Part shown: positions 16,094-23,396 of the stretch, piece after piece
Position numbering within the stretch: position 1 is the first letter of the stretch
How the letters are laid out: each line of letters opens with the position of its first letter
Assembly: GCA_002162955.1 (NCBI GenBank)
Contig: MABD01000013.1
Coordinates: forward strand, 1 to 35,833
Length of the DNA stretch: 35,833 nt
Reading direction: 5' to 3'
Source: Gammaproteobacteria bacterium 45_16_T64
GTDB taxonomy: Bacteria; Pseudomonadota; Gammaproteobacteria; Pseudomonadales; Ketobacteraceae
The notes under the pieces: generated by a model
What the model saw: only the letters and a program-made list of their open reading frames with translations
Database searches by the model: none
What the model was told of the DNA's origin: nothing
Made by a program: the position numbers and the translations under genes

Positions 16094-18487
16094 TTATGCT
16101 GCAGGTACACTGACAGGGACTGCCGTACAGTCTTCAACTAGCATGCTAGTACGTGTACATACGTCAATAATATTGTCTCCACCTGGAAGATAGTTAATCT
16201 TGATGCTGGAGCGCTGTTTCCAGATAGTCCAGTGACCACCGTTGACGCGATAGCGGTACTCAAGAGGCTCTTCTTCTGGGTTGTCGCCATCTACTGTAAT
16301 GGTTACGCTGCGCTTCTCTGCCATGGTTTCTGTCGCGAAGAGTGAGAATGCTTTCTCTTCGGCTTGAGCCGAAACGCTGGGTAAGGTCGCAACCGCGGCG
16401 GCGGCAACTGACACAAGATTTCCACCGAGGGCCATAAACGCATTGTTATCTGCATTTGGATTCCAGATATCGGCTAGTTGAAGAGTAAAGCCTTCAATTG
16501 CAGGAATCGGAATGCCGCCAATTGAATCGAGAACTTGTGGTAGTAATTCTGGTGCGAGGGTAGAGATCAAGTTGCTAATTACACCATCATCCCCTGAACT
16601 TAGCACCAAACCATTGAGCATGAACTTAAAGTTGCGTACGTTGACGACTGGCGTACCTTCAATACCAATAGTGAGTGTGTTGTCCTGAGTAACGCCAATA
16701 TCGAAAGGTGATTGAATATCGACAGTGGTATCGAGGATTTCCTGAACACCATTTCCGTCGCCAAGATCTACGTTCACTTTGACTGTAAGGTCCAGAAGAC
16801 TAACGTTAATGAGACCGCTTTCAGCATCGGCCTGAGATGCGAGTGTTACGGCGGGGGCAGATTTTCCGGTAACGGCAATCGATAAGTTAGATACGCCACT
16901 TAGATCGATCGGGAAATCAGGGATGCTAATGATCGAACCGATTGAGATACCATCTTCGCTATCCAGGGTGATGTTGAGTAAGCCACCTTTGTAAGCTTCA
17001 GTCAGCACTTGATTCAGAAGATTAGCGGATACTGTAGCGGTTAGATCAACGTTGGTACCCGCTGGAGTTGCTGATGGGTAAGGAGAGGGCGCACTACCTG
17101 CAGTATATCGAGATCCGAGAGGTGTTAATACATCGGGGTCAACGGCATCTATCGTTAAGCTGTTACCTAATACTAAATCGAAACCACCATCAGAGGTGTT
17201 GAACTCTTCAGGGCTAAATCCTAGATTTAATGTGGTGTCAGCGACAGGAATTGCAATTGAGTCTGGTAGCACGCTGCCGATTAAGGTATTGAGTAGGCTG
17301 CTGATTGGGCTTGCTAAAAAGCCATCAGCGATATCAACGATAATGCTAGAAAGAATTCCAACTAGACCGTTGATGATACCATTGACGACTGTATTAAGAA
17401 GAGATCCTACGAAAGGTACGTCCTCTACTGCGCCAAAGTCGATGTCAACTTGTAGGCCATTTGCTGGAAGGTCTACATCAAGACTGCCATCAACTATTTG
17501 CACGCTAACTTCACCGTTATTCACAGAGACTACAAAATCCGCCGCAATATCGGTATTTTGAACGGTGGTTACACCAGAGAAATTAATGGTGCCAAACACG
17601 TTACCAGAGCCGCCGCATAAGAAGCTTTTACAACGAGCAAAGGTTGTCGCTGTTGTATCTAGGTCTAGTCGAGATAGGTGTATCATCACGCGTATTTTAT
17701 CGCCAGAAAGCGCGGAAATATCTACGTCGCTGCCGCTGGTAAGGGTAACGTCATTAATATTGAAGTTACCGCAAGCGTCAGCGATGACTGCACCTGAGCA
17801 GCTTTCTGACACAGGGTTGGTGATAAATGCGTTGAAGTCTAAAGCCTCAACAATTTGGAGGATTGCGCTGGGCAGTGAATCGTCCAAGCCTTGCTGATTA
17901 ATTCTAACGGCGATTGCCGGGTTAAAACTTTGGCCAAGTGTAGCGTAAGATTCCGCCGTGCTATAACCGTAGATATCAGTGGCAACGGCATCAAAGAAAT
18001 TGCTGCCTGCAATATCACCGCTAAAATTTCCCGCCTCGTCAAGAGGAAGGGGTGTGCCATTAATCGTTATGCTTTCTGCACCACCTCTGTCATCTAGGAA
18101 ACCTGTAACGGATCGAGGGTCGCTACCTTCTGCACCCAAGAGGTGGATTGTTGGTCCCACCTGATCGAGGTGGAAAGTGGCCTCTACGGAACTAGGATCT
18201 GTTAATGCAAATTCGTTATCACCAGCTTGTAGCATAGCAATGTCGACTTGCAGGTAAGCATCCTTATCCTCAACAGTAAATGTGCTTGAATCTAATTCAA
18301 CACCGTTAATAGTTGCTATAAATGTTTCCGGTACACCGTCCTTAAAACTTATTCTAAATTCAGGTGCAGTGTTGGATACAGAATCATTGGTTGGGGAGAC
18401 TATTTTATCAGTCCCGAAACACCCTGCTAATAAGCCTAAAAGGCAAAGTAGCAGGGTAGTCTTAGCGGTCTTTATTATTGTATTCAC
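16094..18487 (-). CDS. Large outer-membrane lipoprotein, possible TULIP/BPI-like lipid-binding fold
   Basis: The product is 797 residues from a GTG start with GGAG 8 bases upstream. The N-terminus has a lipoprotein signal with lipobox LAGC (Cys at 23); Phe at +2 predicts outer-membrane sorting. Two Ig-like stretches follow (about 40-175). The centre, about 200-700, is rich in alternating hydrophobic strands and amphipathic helices with no catalytic motif. Passages such as TATVSANLLNQVLTEAYKGG and LISTLAPELLPQVLDSIGGI resemble BPI/TULIP lipid-binding domains, which hold lipids in a tubular cavity; this is inference from pattern, not a confirmed family match. The last 80 residues look like another Ig-like domain with YRYRVNGGHWTIWKQ and a Cys pair. 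I do not recognise a named family. It is a single-gene unit ending at the strong hairpin; role could be lipid handling at the outer membrane. Confidence 0.75.
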   Translation of the reverse strand: MNTIIKTAKTTLLLCLLGLLAGCFGTDKIVSPTNDSVSNTAPEFRISFKDGVPETFIATINGVELDSSTFTVEDKDAYLQVDIAMLQAGDNEFALTDPSSVEATFHLDQVGPTIHLLGAEGSDPRSVTGFLDDRGGAESITINGTPLPLDEAGNFSGDIAGSNFFDAVATDIYGYSTAESYATLGQSFNPAIAVRINQQGLDDSLPSAILQIVEALDFNAFITNPVSESCSGAVIADACGNFNINDVTLTSGSDVDISALSGDKIRVMIHLSRLDLDTTATTFARCKSFLCGGSGNVFGTINFSGVTTVQNTDIAADFVVSVNNGEVSVQIVDGSLDVDLPANGLQVDIDFGAVEDVPFVGSLLNTVVNGIINGLVGILSSIIVDIADGFLASPISSLLNTLIGSVLPDSIAIPVADTTLNLGFSPEEFNTSDGGFDLVLGNSLTIDAVDPDVLTPLGSRYTAGSAPSPYPSATPAGTNVDLTATVSANLLNQVLTEAYKGGLLNITLDSEDGISIGSIISIPDFPIDLSGVSNLSIAVTGKSAPAVTLASQADAESGLINVSLLDLTVKVNVDLGDGNGVQEILDTTVDIQSPFDIGVTQDNTLTIGIEGTPVVNVRNFKFMLNGLVLSSGDDGVISNLISTLAPELLPQVLDSIGGIPIPAIEGFTLQLADIWNPNADNNAFMALGGNLVSVAAAAVATLPSVSAQAEEKAFSLFATETMAEKRSVTITVDGDNPEEEPLEYRYRVNGGHWTIWKQRSSIKINYLPGGDNIIDVCTRTSMLVEDCTAVPVSVPAA

Positions 18488-18793
18488 GGATTTTCTCCAA
18501 ACGTTTATTTATTTTTATCGTTTAGTGTTCGTCATACCACTTATATTGACTAAGAAATGCAAAAGGTACTTACGTTCCACTTGCGTTTCGAGTATGGCAC
18601 TTTTTTATCGTCGTGCACGTCTTTTGTGGTCATTAATGTAAATCTTATTGATCGATTAGTAAGGCGGCAGTATTTACTGGTCACCCAAGACTGAGGTCGA
18701 ATTTAGCTACTAGAACGCAGTTTGTTCTTCTCCCTTTTCGTTTGTTCCCTTAAAATATGCTGAAAAAATTTATCGCGTTATGGTGTTATAGAA
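18488..18793. other. 306-base divergent intergenic region
   Basis: The region separates the lipoprotein gene (minus) from the DUF2956 gene (plus). It is AT-rich near both genes, consistent with two promoters, but I see no sigma70 pair good enough to place. No RNA gene or repeat was recognised. Confidence 0.5.
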
Positions 18794-19120
18794 ATGTCAA
18801 AATATTCCAAGAACAGTGGTGTATCAGAACAAACTAAAGAAGAGTCTTTAAAATTAGCTAAAGGCATCCAGAAACCCGGCCAAACGAAAGAGCAAACTAA
18901 ACTGATTGCGCAAGGTATTCAGAAGGGTATGGATATATACAAGAAGCAGCATAAAGCGAAGTTAAGAGAGCAAAGTAAAACCAATAGAAAACACGCAAGG
19001 AGTGAGCCTGAGCAAGAAAATACGGCCTCAGTAAAACCAAATAGGAAGCAGACGTTGCCCTGGATATTATTGACTATTTCTTGGGGAGCATTTTTGGCTT
19101 ATGTATTGTTAAATCAATAA
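18794..19120 (+). CDS. DUF2956 family small membrane protein
   Basis: The product is 108 residues. It matches my knowledge of the DUF2956 family from Vibrio, Shewanella and relatives: a soluble Lys/Gln-rich N-terminal half with the conserved stretch KPGQTKEQTKLIAQGIQKG at about 27-45, a charged linker, and one C-terminal membrane helix (LPWILLTISWGAFLAYVLL, about 88-106). The predicted topology is a tail-anchored inner-membrane protein with the charged part in the cytoplasm. The function of the family is unknown. The ATG at 18794 lacks a strong ribosome site. A GTG-start or ATG-start membrane protein follows after roughly 45-110 bases on the same strand. Confidence 0.83.
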   Translation: MSKYSKNSGVSEQTKEESLKLAKGIQKPGQTKEQTKLIAQGIQKGMDIYKKQHKAKLREQSKTNRKHARSEPEQENTASVKPNRKQTLPWILLTISWGAFLAYVLLNQ

Positions 19121-19229
19121 TGTGACGAAGCCCCCTGAGGATAAAAATAACAAGTAGCGTAAGGTGCCGGATCAGGGTATTATTCAGCCTAACAGGGGTT
19201 TTGTATATAAGAATGAGAAGGGACAGCGG

Positions 19230-19787
19230 ATGGATTGGCTAAAAACGTTAAGGGATCTTCCTTTCACGACATTGATCTGGTTATTGCCTATATCACTCAC
19301 TCTTCATGAGCTTGAAGAGTGGAATATTATGCCATGGTATCAGGCGAATTTTGCAAACCCTCCACAAACCCCAGATCATGCTGCGCACACTGGGTTGCTA
19401 TTTATTTCAGCTCTAGGTTTTTTTGTGACGTTGCTTGCGAGCGGTTTTAGGAATACAAAAATAACGGCGGGGTTAACCCTTACCTTTTTTATAGCGATAG
19501 TATTTGGGAACGCAATGCAGCATGTTTATTGGCTAATTGCCTTTGATACTTATGCTCCAGGGGTGATAAGCGCTATTTTGCTTGTTATGCCTGTCGTGGT
19601 TTTTATTACTTGGCAGTCCATTAGTAGAAATATTTTACCCGTTGCGTTTGTTATCCCTATTTATGGCTTTGCAGTGCTGAGCCTGTTTGCCACGGTTCGT
19701 GCTGGGGATCATGTGACTGAGGGGTTCTTGAAACTGCATTTGTTTAGCGAGTTTCTTGCCTCTAGTCTAGGAATAGGACCTCAGTAA
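19230..19787 (+). CDS. HXXEE-domain integral membrane protein
   Basis: From the ATG at 19230 the product is 185 residues; AGAAGGGA ends 6 bases upstream, which decides this start over an in-frame GTG at 19164. The N-terminus has the family motif His-x-x-Glu-Glu (HELEEW, His 26) at the end of the first hydrophobic helix. Four to five further membrane segments follow (for example ISALGFFVTLLASGF, GVISAILLVMPVVVFITW, LPVAFVIPIYGFAVLSLF). A second conserved His appears in NAMQHVYWL. The HXXEE family is a set of uncharacterised bacterial membrane proteins; the His/Glu cluster in the membrane suggests metal binding or catalysis, but no activity is established to my knowledge. It could be co-transcribed with the DUF2956 gene. 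Confidence 0.8.
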   Translation: MDWLKTLRDLPFTTLIWLLPISLTLHELEEWNIMPWYQANFANPPQTPDHAAHTGLLFISALGFFVTLLASGFRNTKITAGLTLTFFIAIVFGNAMQHVYWLIAFDTYAPGVISAILLVMPVVVFITWQSISRNILPVAFVIPIYGFAVLSLFATVRAGDHVTEGFLKLHLFSEFLASSLGIGPQ

Positions 19788-19939
19788 ATTACCCACCTAA
19801 ATGAAAGGGATTTACCGATGCTGGGTGATCGTTGCTTACAATTCACTGATATGAAATAAGGTCTATACTTAGCCTATTAAGCATGGTTTTCGAGTATACT
19901 GCCCGAAAAACTGTAGTGTAAGGCAGCCTTAACGTTCAG

Positions 19940-21157
19940 ATGACTCAATTCAAGACGCTCTCGATAAAATATAAGCTAATTGTTGTAGTGCTGTTGACGG
20001 CTACCATAGGCCTGACGCTGGCAAGTGGTGCATTGTTAACCTACGACAGGATAAAGAGAAAGGCCACTCTTTCTGAAGAAATGCAGATATTATCGCAAGT
20101 AGTATCCCTTCGAAGCGCTGTGGCACTTAGTTTTGGTGACGAGAAGAATGCCAGAGCAAACTTAAATACCCTCAAGGTGCGCAAAAATATCCGCTTAGCC
20201 TGTATGTATGACGAATCAGGCAGTGTGTTCGTGAAGGTATCTCAAGGCAGTCACGAACTGGCATGCCCTGACAGCGGGCGCAGAAGGGGGCAATTTTTTG
20301 TTGATGACTATTTAGATGTCTATCAAACCATCGAGCGAAATGGAGAGATTATCGGTCATGTGTTTATTCGAGCAGGTTTAGAAGAACTTACAGAGCGGCT
20401 TATACAGCAATTAGGGGTGAGCATTGCGGTACTGTTCGCATCACTATGTTTGGCGTTTGGCCTTACTTCACGACTTCAGCAGCATATTTATCGCCCCATA
20501 ATTCAGCTTGGTAATGTCGCCAAAGAAATAACAAGAAACAACAATTATTCCATCAGAGCGAAAACCAAAAATCAGGACGAATTAGGCGATACCGTTAATG
20601 CATTTAATAATATGCTAAATCAAATCGAGAATGATAAAGAGCAACTTACTCAATTGGCCTATTACGACACGCTTACTCGTTTGCCCAACAGGCGAATGTT
20701 TACCGAACGGATAGATTTCGCGTTAGAAAACGCCGCGAGAGAGAAGGGTGGAAAAGTTGCACTGATTTTTTTGGACTTGGATAAGTTCAAGCAGGTGAAT
20801 GATGAATTGGGGCATGATATCGGAGACCTCTTGTTAAAAGAAGTCGGTAAACGATTAAATGCTGCGATACCAAAATCGGCAACAGCATTCCGATTGGGTG
20901 GTGATGAGTTTACAATCATCCAGAACGACATTAAGTCGGAAGAAGACATTGTTAATACGGCCGAGTCTATATTTAAGGAATTCACGCCCCCTTTGCTTGG
21001 CGCTGGACGTGAATTGCGTATATCGGCAAGCTTAGGGATTGTGATATCCGCTGGAAATGACACTTCCAATTCGATCATGAAAAATGCGGATATAGCGCTT
21101 TACCACGCGAAGGATGCGGGCAGAGGGAATTTCAAAATATACCAGTGGAAGCACTGA
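19940..21157 (+). CDS. YfiN/TpbB-like diguanylate cyclase, CHASE8-HAMP-GGDEF
   Basis: The product is 405 residues. One N-terminal membrane helix (about 10-34) leads into a periplasmic CHASE8-type sensor, recognised by SLRSAVALSFGDEKNARANL and RLACMYDESGSVF. A second helix (about 160-177), a HAMP segment (PIIQLGNVAKEITRNNNYSI) and a C-terminal GGDEF domain follow. The active-site loop RLGGDEF (GGDEF at 320-324) is intact, as are DTLTRLPNRR and FLDLDKFKQVND, so it should make c-di-GMP from GTP. The inhibitory I-site RxxD expected five residues before GGDEF is replaced by PKSA, so product feedback through it is unlikely. YfiN-type cyclases are held inactive by periplasmic YfiR; a yfiR gene converges on this one 9 bases away, strongly supporting the pairing. 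Confidence 0.92.
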   Translation: MTQFKTLSIKYKLIVVVLLTATIGLTLASGALLTYDRIKRKATLSEEMQILSQVVSLRSAVALSFGDEKNARANLNTLKVRKNIRLACMYDESGSVFVKVSQGSHELACPDSGRRRGQFFVDDYLDVYQTIERNGEIIGHVFIRAGLEELTERLIQQLGVSIAVLFASLCLAFGLTSRLQQHIYRPIIQLGNVAKEITRNNNYSIRAKTKNQDELGDTVNAFNNMLNQIENDKEQLTQLAYYDTLTRLPNRRMFTERIDFALENAAREKGGKVALIFLDLDKFKQVNDELGHDIGDLLLKEVGKRLNAAIPKSATAFRLGGDEFTIIQNDIKSEEDIVNTAESIFKEFTPPLLGAGRELRISASLGIVISAGNDTSNSIMKNADIALYHAKDAGRGNFKIYQWKH

Positions 21158-21166
21158 TTTTTTGGA

Positions 21167-21724
21167 TTAGTTGTTTATAATCCTTGCCAGGTTTAGTAGA
21201 TCTGAATCAATAAGCAGTCCATTCTCGATCGCTTTTGAAAGATTGATCTCAAATTTCTGGTTATCTCTGGTTCTAAGAATATTGACAATCCCTCCTGTAT
21301 CGGTGAACCCCTCTACATTGCCGATACTCAGGACGTACAGATGATTAAGGTTTTGAAACAGTGATTGGATGAGATCTAATTGGTCTGTTCCAACAAATAA
21401 GATGTGGCATCCTGGCTTAATTTCTTCTGCGTCTGATGTTCTGACAATTTTAAGGCGCCGGTCTTTTATACGCGTACCGTCAACAGTATCAAGAAAGCCC
21501 CCAAATGGAACACTACCGTATAAGCACATGGTGAGTTTACTTTGTGCATTCGAGAAGGCATCTTCAGGCCACTCGACGAAGTTTGCGAAGTTATATAGAA
21601 ATAGCGCTTTAATATGGAACTCTTTTGCCTTCAGGGTCGCGTCGTTCGCCCCGGCACCTCCAGAGTAGCTGACTGCTAAAAAGGCTAGCAATAGGTATCG
21701 TAAACGTCGGTTTATTGCATGCAT
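21167..21724 (-). CDS. yfiR: YfiR family periplasmic protein (DUF4154)
   Basis: The product is 185 residues with a signal peptide ending about AGA-ND (26/27). The family pattern is clear: KALFLYNFANFVEWPEDAF, then MCLYGSVPFGGFLD, KPGCHILFVG, VEGFTDTGGIVNI and FEINLSKAIENGLLIDSDLL. In Pseudomonas, YfiR binds the periplasmic domain of YfiN and represses c-di-GMP synthesis. Cys 67 and Cys 106 have the same spacing as one of the two disulfide pairs I recall for Pseudomonas YfiR; the second pair is absent here. It is the last gene of the minus-strand operon: 9 bases separate it from the tpsB stop, with AGGGGG about 5 bases before its ATG. No yfiB-like outer-membrane partner gene is present in the window. 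Confidence 0.9.
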   Translation of the reverse strand: MHAINRRLRYLLLAFLAVSYSGGAGANDATLKAKEFHIKALFLYNFANFVEWPEDAFSNAQSKLTMCLYGSVPFGGFLDTVDGTRIKDRRLKIVRTSDAEEIKPGCHILFVGTDQLDLIQSLFQNLNHLYVLSIGNVEGFTDTGGIVNILRTRDNQKFEINLSKAIENGLLIDSDLLNLARIINN

Positions 21725-21733
21725 AAAAGCCCC

Positions 21734-23395
21734 CTAAAAGTTGATTTTCGCGCTAGCATAAATTACCGGAGAGTTTGAATCTATCTCCAGATTACTGCTG
21801 CTGGAATTGTCAATTGGCATGCCGATACTGGTGCTGATGGAATATTGTTTATCAACTGTTCCAAGTAGTGTTATGCCTGCGCTACTAAATGACGCGTAAT
21901 ATGATTCATTTGTGTTGAGTTCTCCATAACTGTAGTCAATAAATACAGAGGCTTGTAGTTGAAGGCTAGAAGATCCCCAAATTGCATCTGCGTCCCAACG
22001 GAAAGCTTGCTCAATTGTACTGTTGTATCCGATGTCACCGCTGAAAATGCCGGGTTTGTACCCTCGGTTAGCAGTGGGGCCAGTGGTAGAGAATCTTTCA
22101 GGGTCTGGAAGTTTGTCTTCGCTCCATTGGCCTTTGAATTTAACCTGTAAGTAATTGGATTCAGTGATTAGGTTTTCCCAATTAAATAGCAAAAATTGAT
22201 AGTCTACACCTAAGATAATGAATTCGTCAGAAGTGTTGGTATTGCCGGTAGTTTCCATAAGGCCTATCGCGGGTCGCAGCCCTAATATATGCCGTGTATT
22301 TGCTTTATCTAGGTAGTGGCGCCTGTAGGCTCCGTGTACTAAAAGATATTGTAGATCGCTATCAAAGACAGTAGGAAATGCATCGCTTTTGATCTCTGAA
22401 GTCTTATAGGAAAATGCTATTTGGTGGTGTTTGTCGTAAGGCGTTTGAGCGTGAACCGTGCTTATATTGGAGAAAAATCCGCTGAAGGACGTAAGGCTAC
22501 CCTCCAACCCTAGATCAGAAAATTCGCCTGAGATGGTAAAGTCACTTTTTACAAGGGAGAGTCCAACATTACTGGTGTTTGAATAGGGGAAGTAATAGGA
22601 CAACCCGCCGTAGGTGTTTCCTTCTTGGTTAGTCTTGATTACGGACGCGGTGAATCTACCGGATTTCCCTAATGGATTGTTTAGTGTGTGCGATCCCAAT
22701 ATTCTATTTTTCCCAGTTTGACTGATACCTTTGTTGTCTAGGCTAACGTGGCTTTTTCCATGAGTTTCTTTGAGCACCTTAATATTTAGGCGGGACTGTC
22801 CTTGTTTTGACCCGAGCGAAAAATAGCCAAATACTTTTAAACCTGGTTTTTTATTGAGTGAATCCACAATGGCCATTACTTCGGGTTCGTATATGACCTT
22901 GCCGATTAACTGTGAGAAAGGGGACAGAATTTGTTTGTCTGAGTAGAGGGCGTTGTCATAGAGATCTATTTCTGAAAGAACGCCTTTTAATACGTGTATC
23001 GTTAACGTTGAATTGGTGATTTCTTGAGGCACTACAAAAGCACGATTAAACGTGAGGCCTTTTTCGCGATAAGCCAGTGTAATTGAATCGGCGATTTTGT
23101 TGATTGAAGCCATGTTGAGGTATTCATCCATATGGCTATAGACTTGATTAAGCCGTTCTTTAAGGAACTTTTGGGTAATACCATATTTAGGATATAGAGG
23201 GTCACCTTCTAAGCGTATTCGCCGAATTCGGATGAGCCCGTTCTTCATTGTTGTTGGTTTGTCTGTTTCAGGTTCGTTCTTCGCTGCGTCATACCTGATA
23301 CTCAGGCGCTTTTCTTTTGGGGCGCTTGCGCTATCTTCTGCGAAAATAGGTAAAGGAAGAAGGAGCAATAGCGTCAGTATTAACAATCTATTCAT
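21734..23395 (-). CDS. TpsB outer-membrane transporter (ShlB/FhaC/HecB family)
   Basis: The product is 553 residues with a signal peptide (about 1-19, cleaved after IFA). Periplasmic POTRA domains span about 55-210 (INKIADSITLAYREKGLTFNRAFVVPQ and LTIHVLKGVLSEIDLYDN). A 16-strand beta-barrel follows (about 215-553), rich in alternating aromatic strands and ending in the typical terminal Phe (YASAKINF). The barrel-plugging loop motif is present as TTGPTANRGYKPG, where FhaC has VRGY. TpsB proteins bind the TPS domain of a cognate exoprotein in the periplasm and thread it across the outer membrane. The ATG follows the giant gene's TAA after one base, so translation is probably coupled, and the partner is that giant protein's C-terminal TPS domain. 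Confidence 0.93.
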   Translation of the reverse strand: MNRLLILTLLLLLPLPIFAEDSASAPKEKRLSIRYDAAKNEPETDKPTTMKNGLIRIRRIRLEGDPLYPKYGITQKFLKERLNQVYSHMDEYLNMASINKIADSITLAYREKGLTFNRAFVVPQEITNSTLTIHVLKGVLSEIDLYDNALYSDKQILSPFSQLIGKVIYEPEVMAIVDSLNKKPGLKVFGYFSLGSKQGQSRLNIKVLKETHGKSHVSLDNKGISQTGKNRILGSHTLNNPLGKSGRFTASVIKTNQEGNTYGGLSYYFPYSNTSNVGLSLVKSDFTISGEFSDLGLEGSLTSFSGFFSNISTVHAQTPYDKHHQIAFSYKTSEIKSDAFPTVFDSDLQYLLVHGAYRRHYLDKANTRHILGLRPAIGLMETTGNTNTSDEFIILGVDYQFLLFNWENLITESNYLQVKFKGQWSEDKLPDPERFSTTGPTANRGYKPGIFSGDIGYNSTIEQAFRWDADAIWGSSSLQLQASVFIDYSYGELNTNESYYASFSSAGITLLGTVDKQYSISTSIGMPIDNSSSSNLEIDSNSPVIYASAKINF

Positions 23396-23396
23396 G

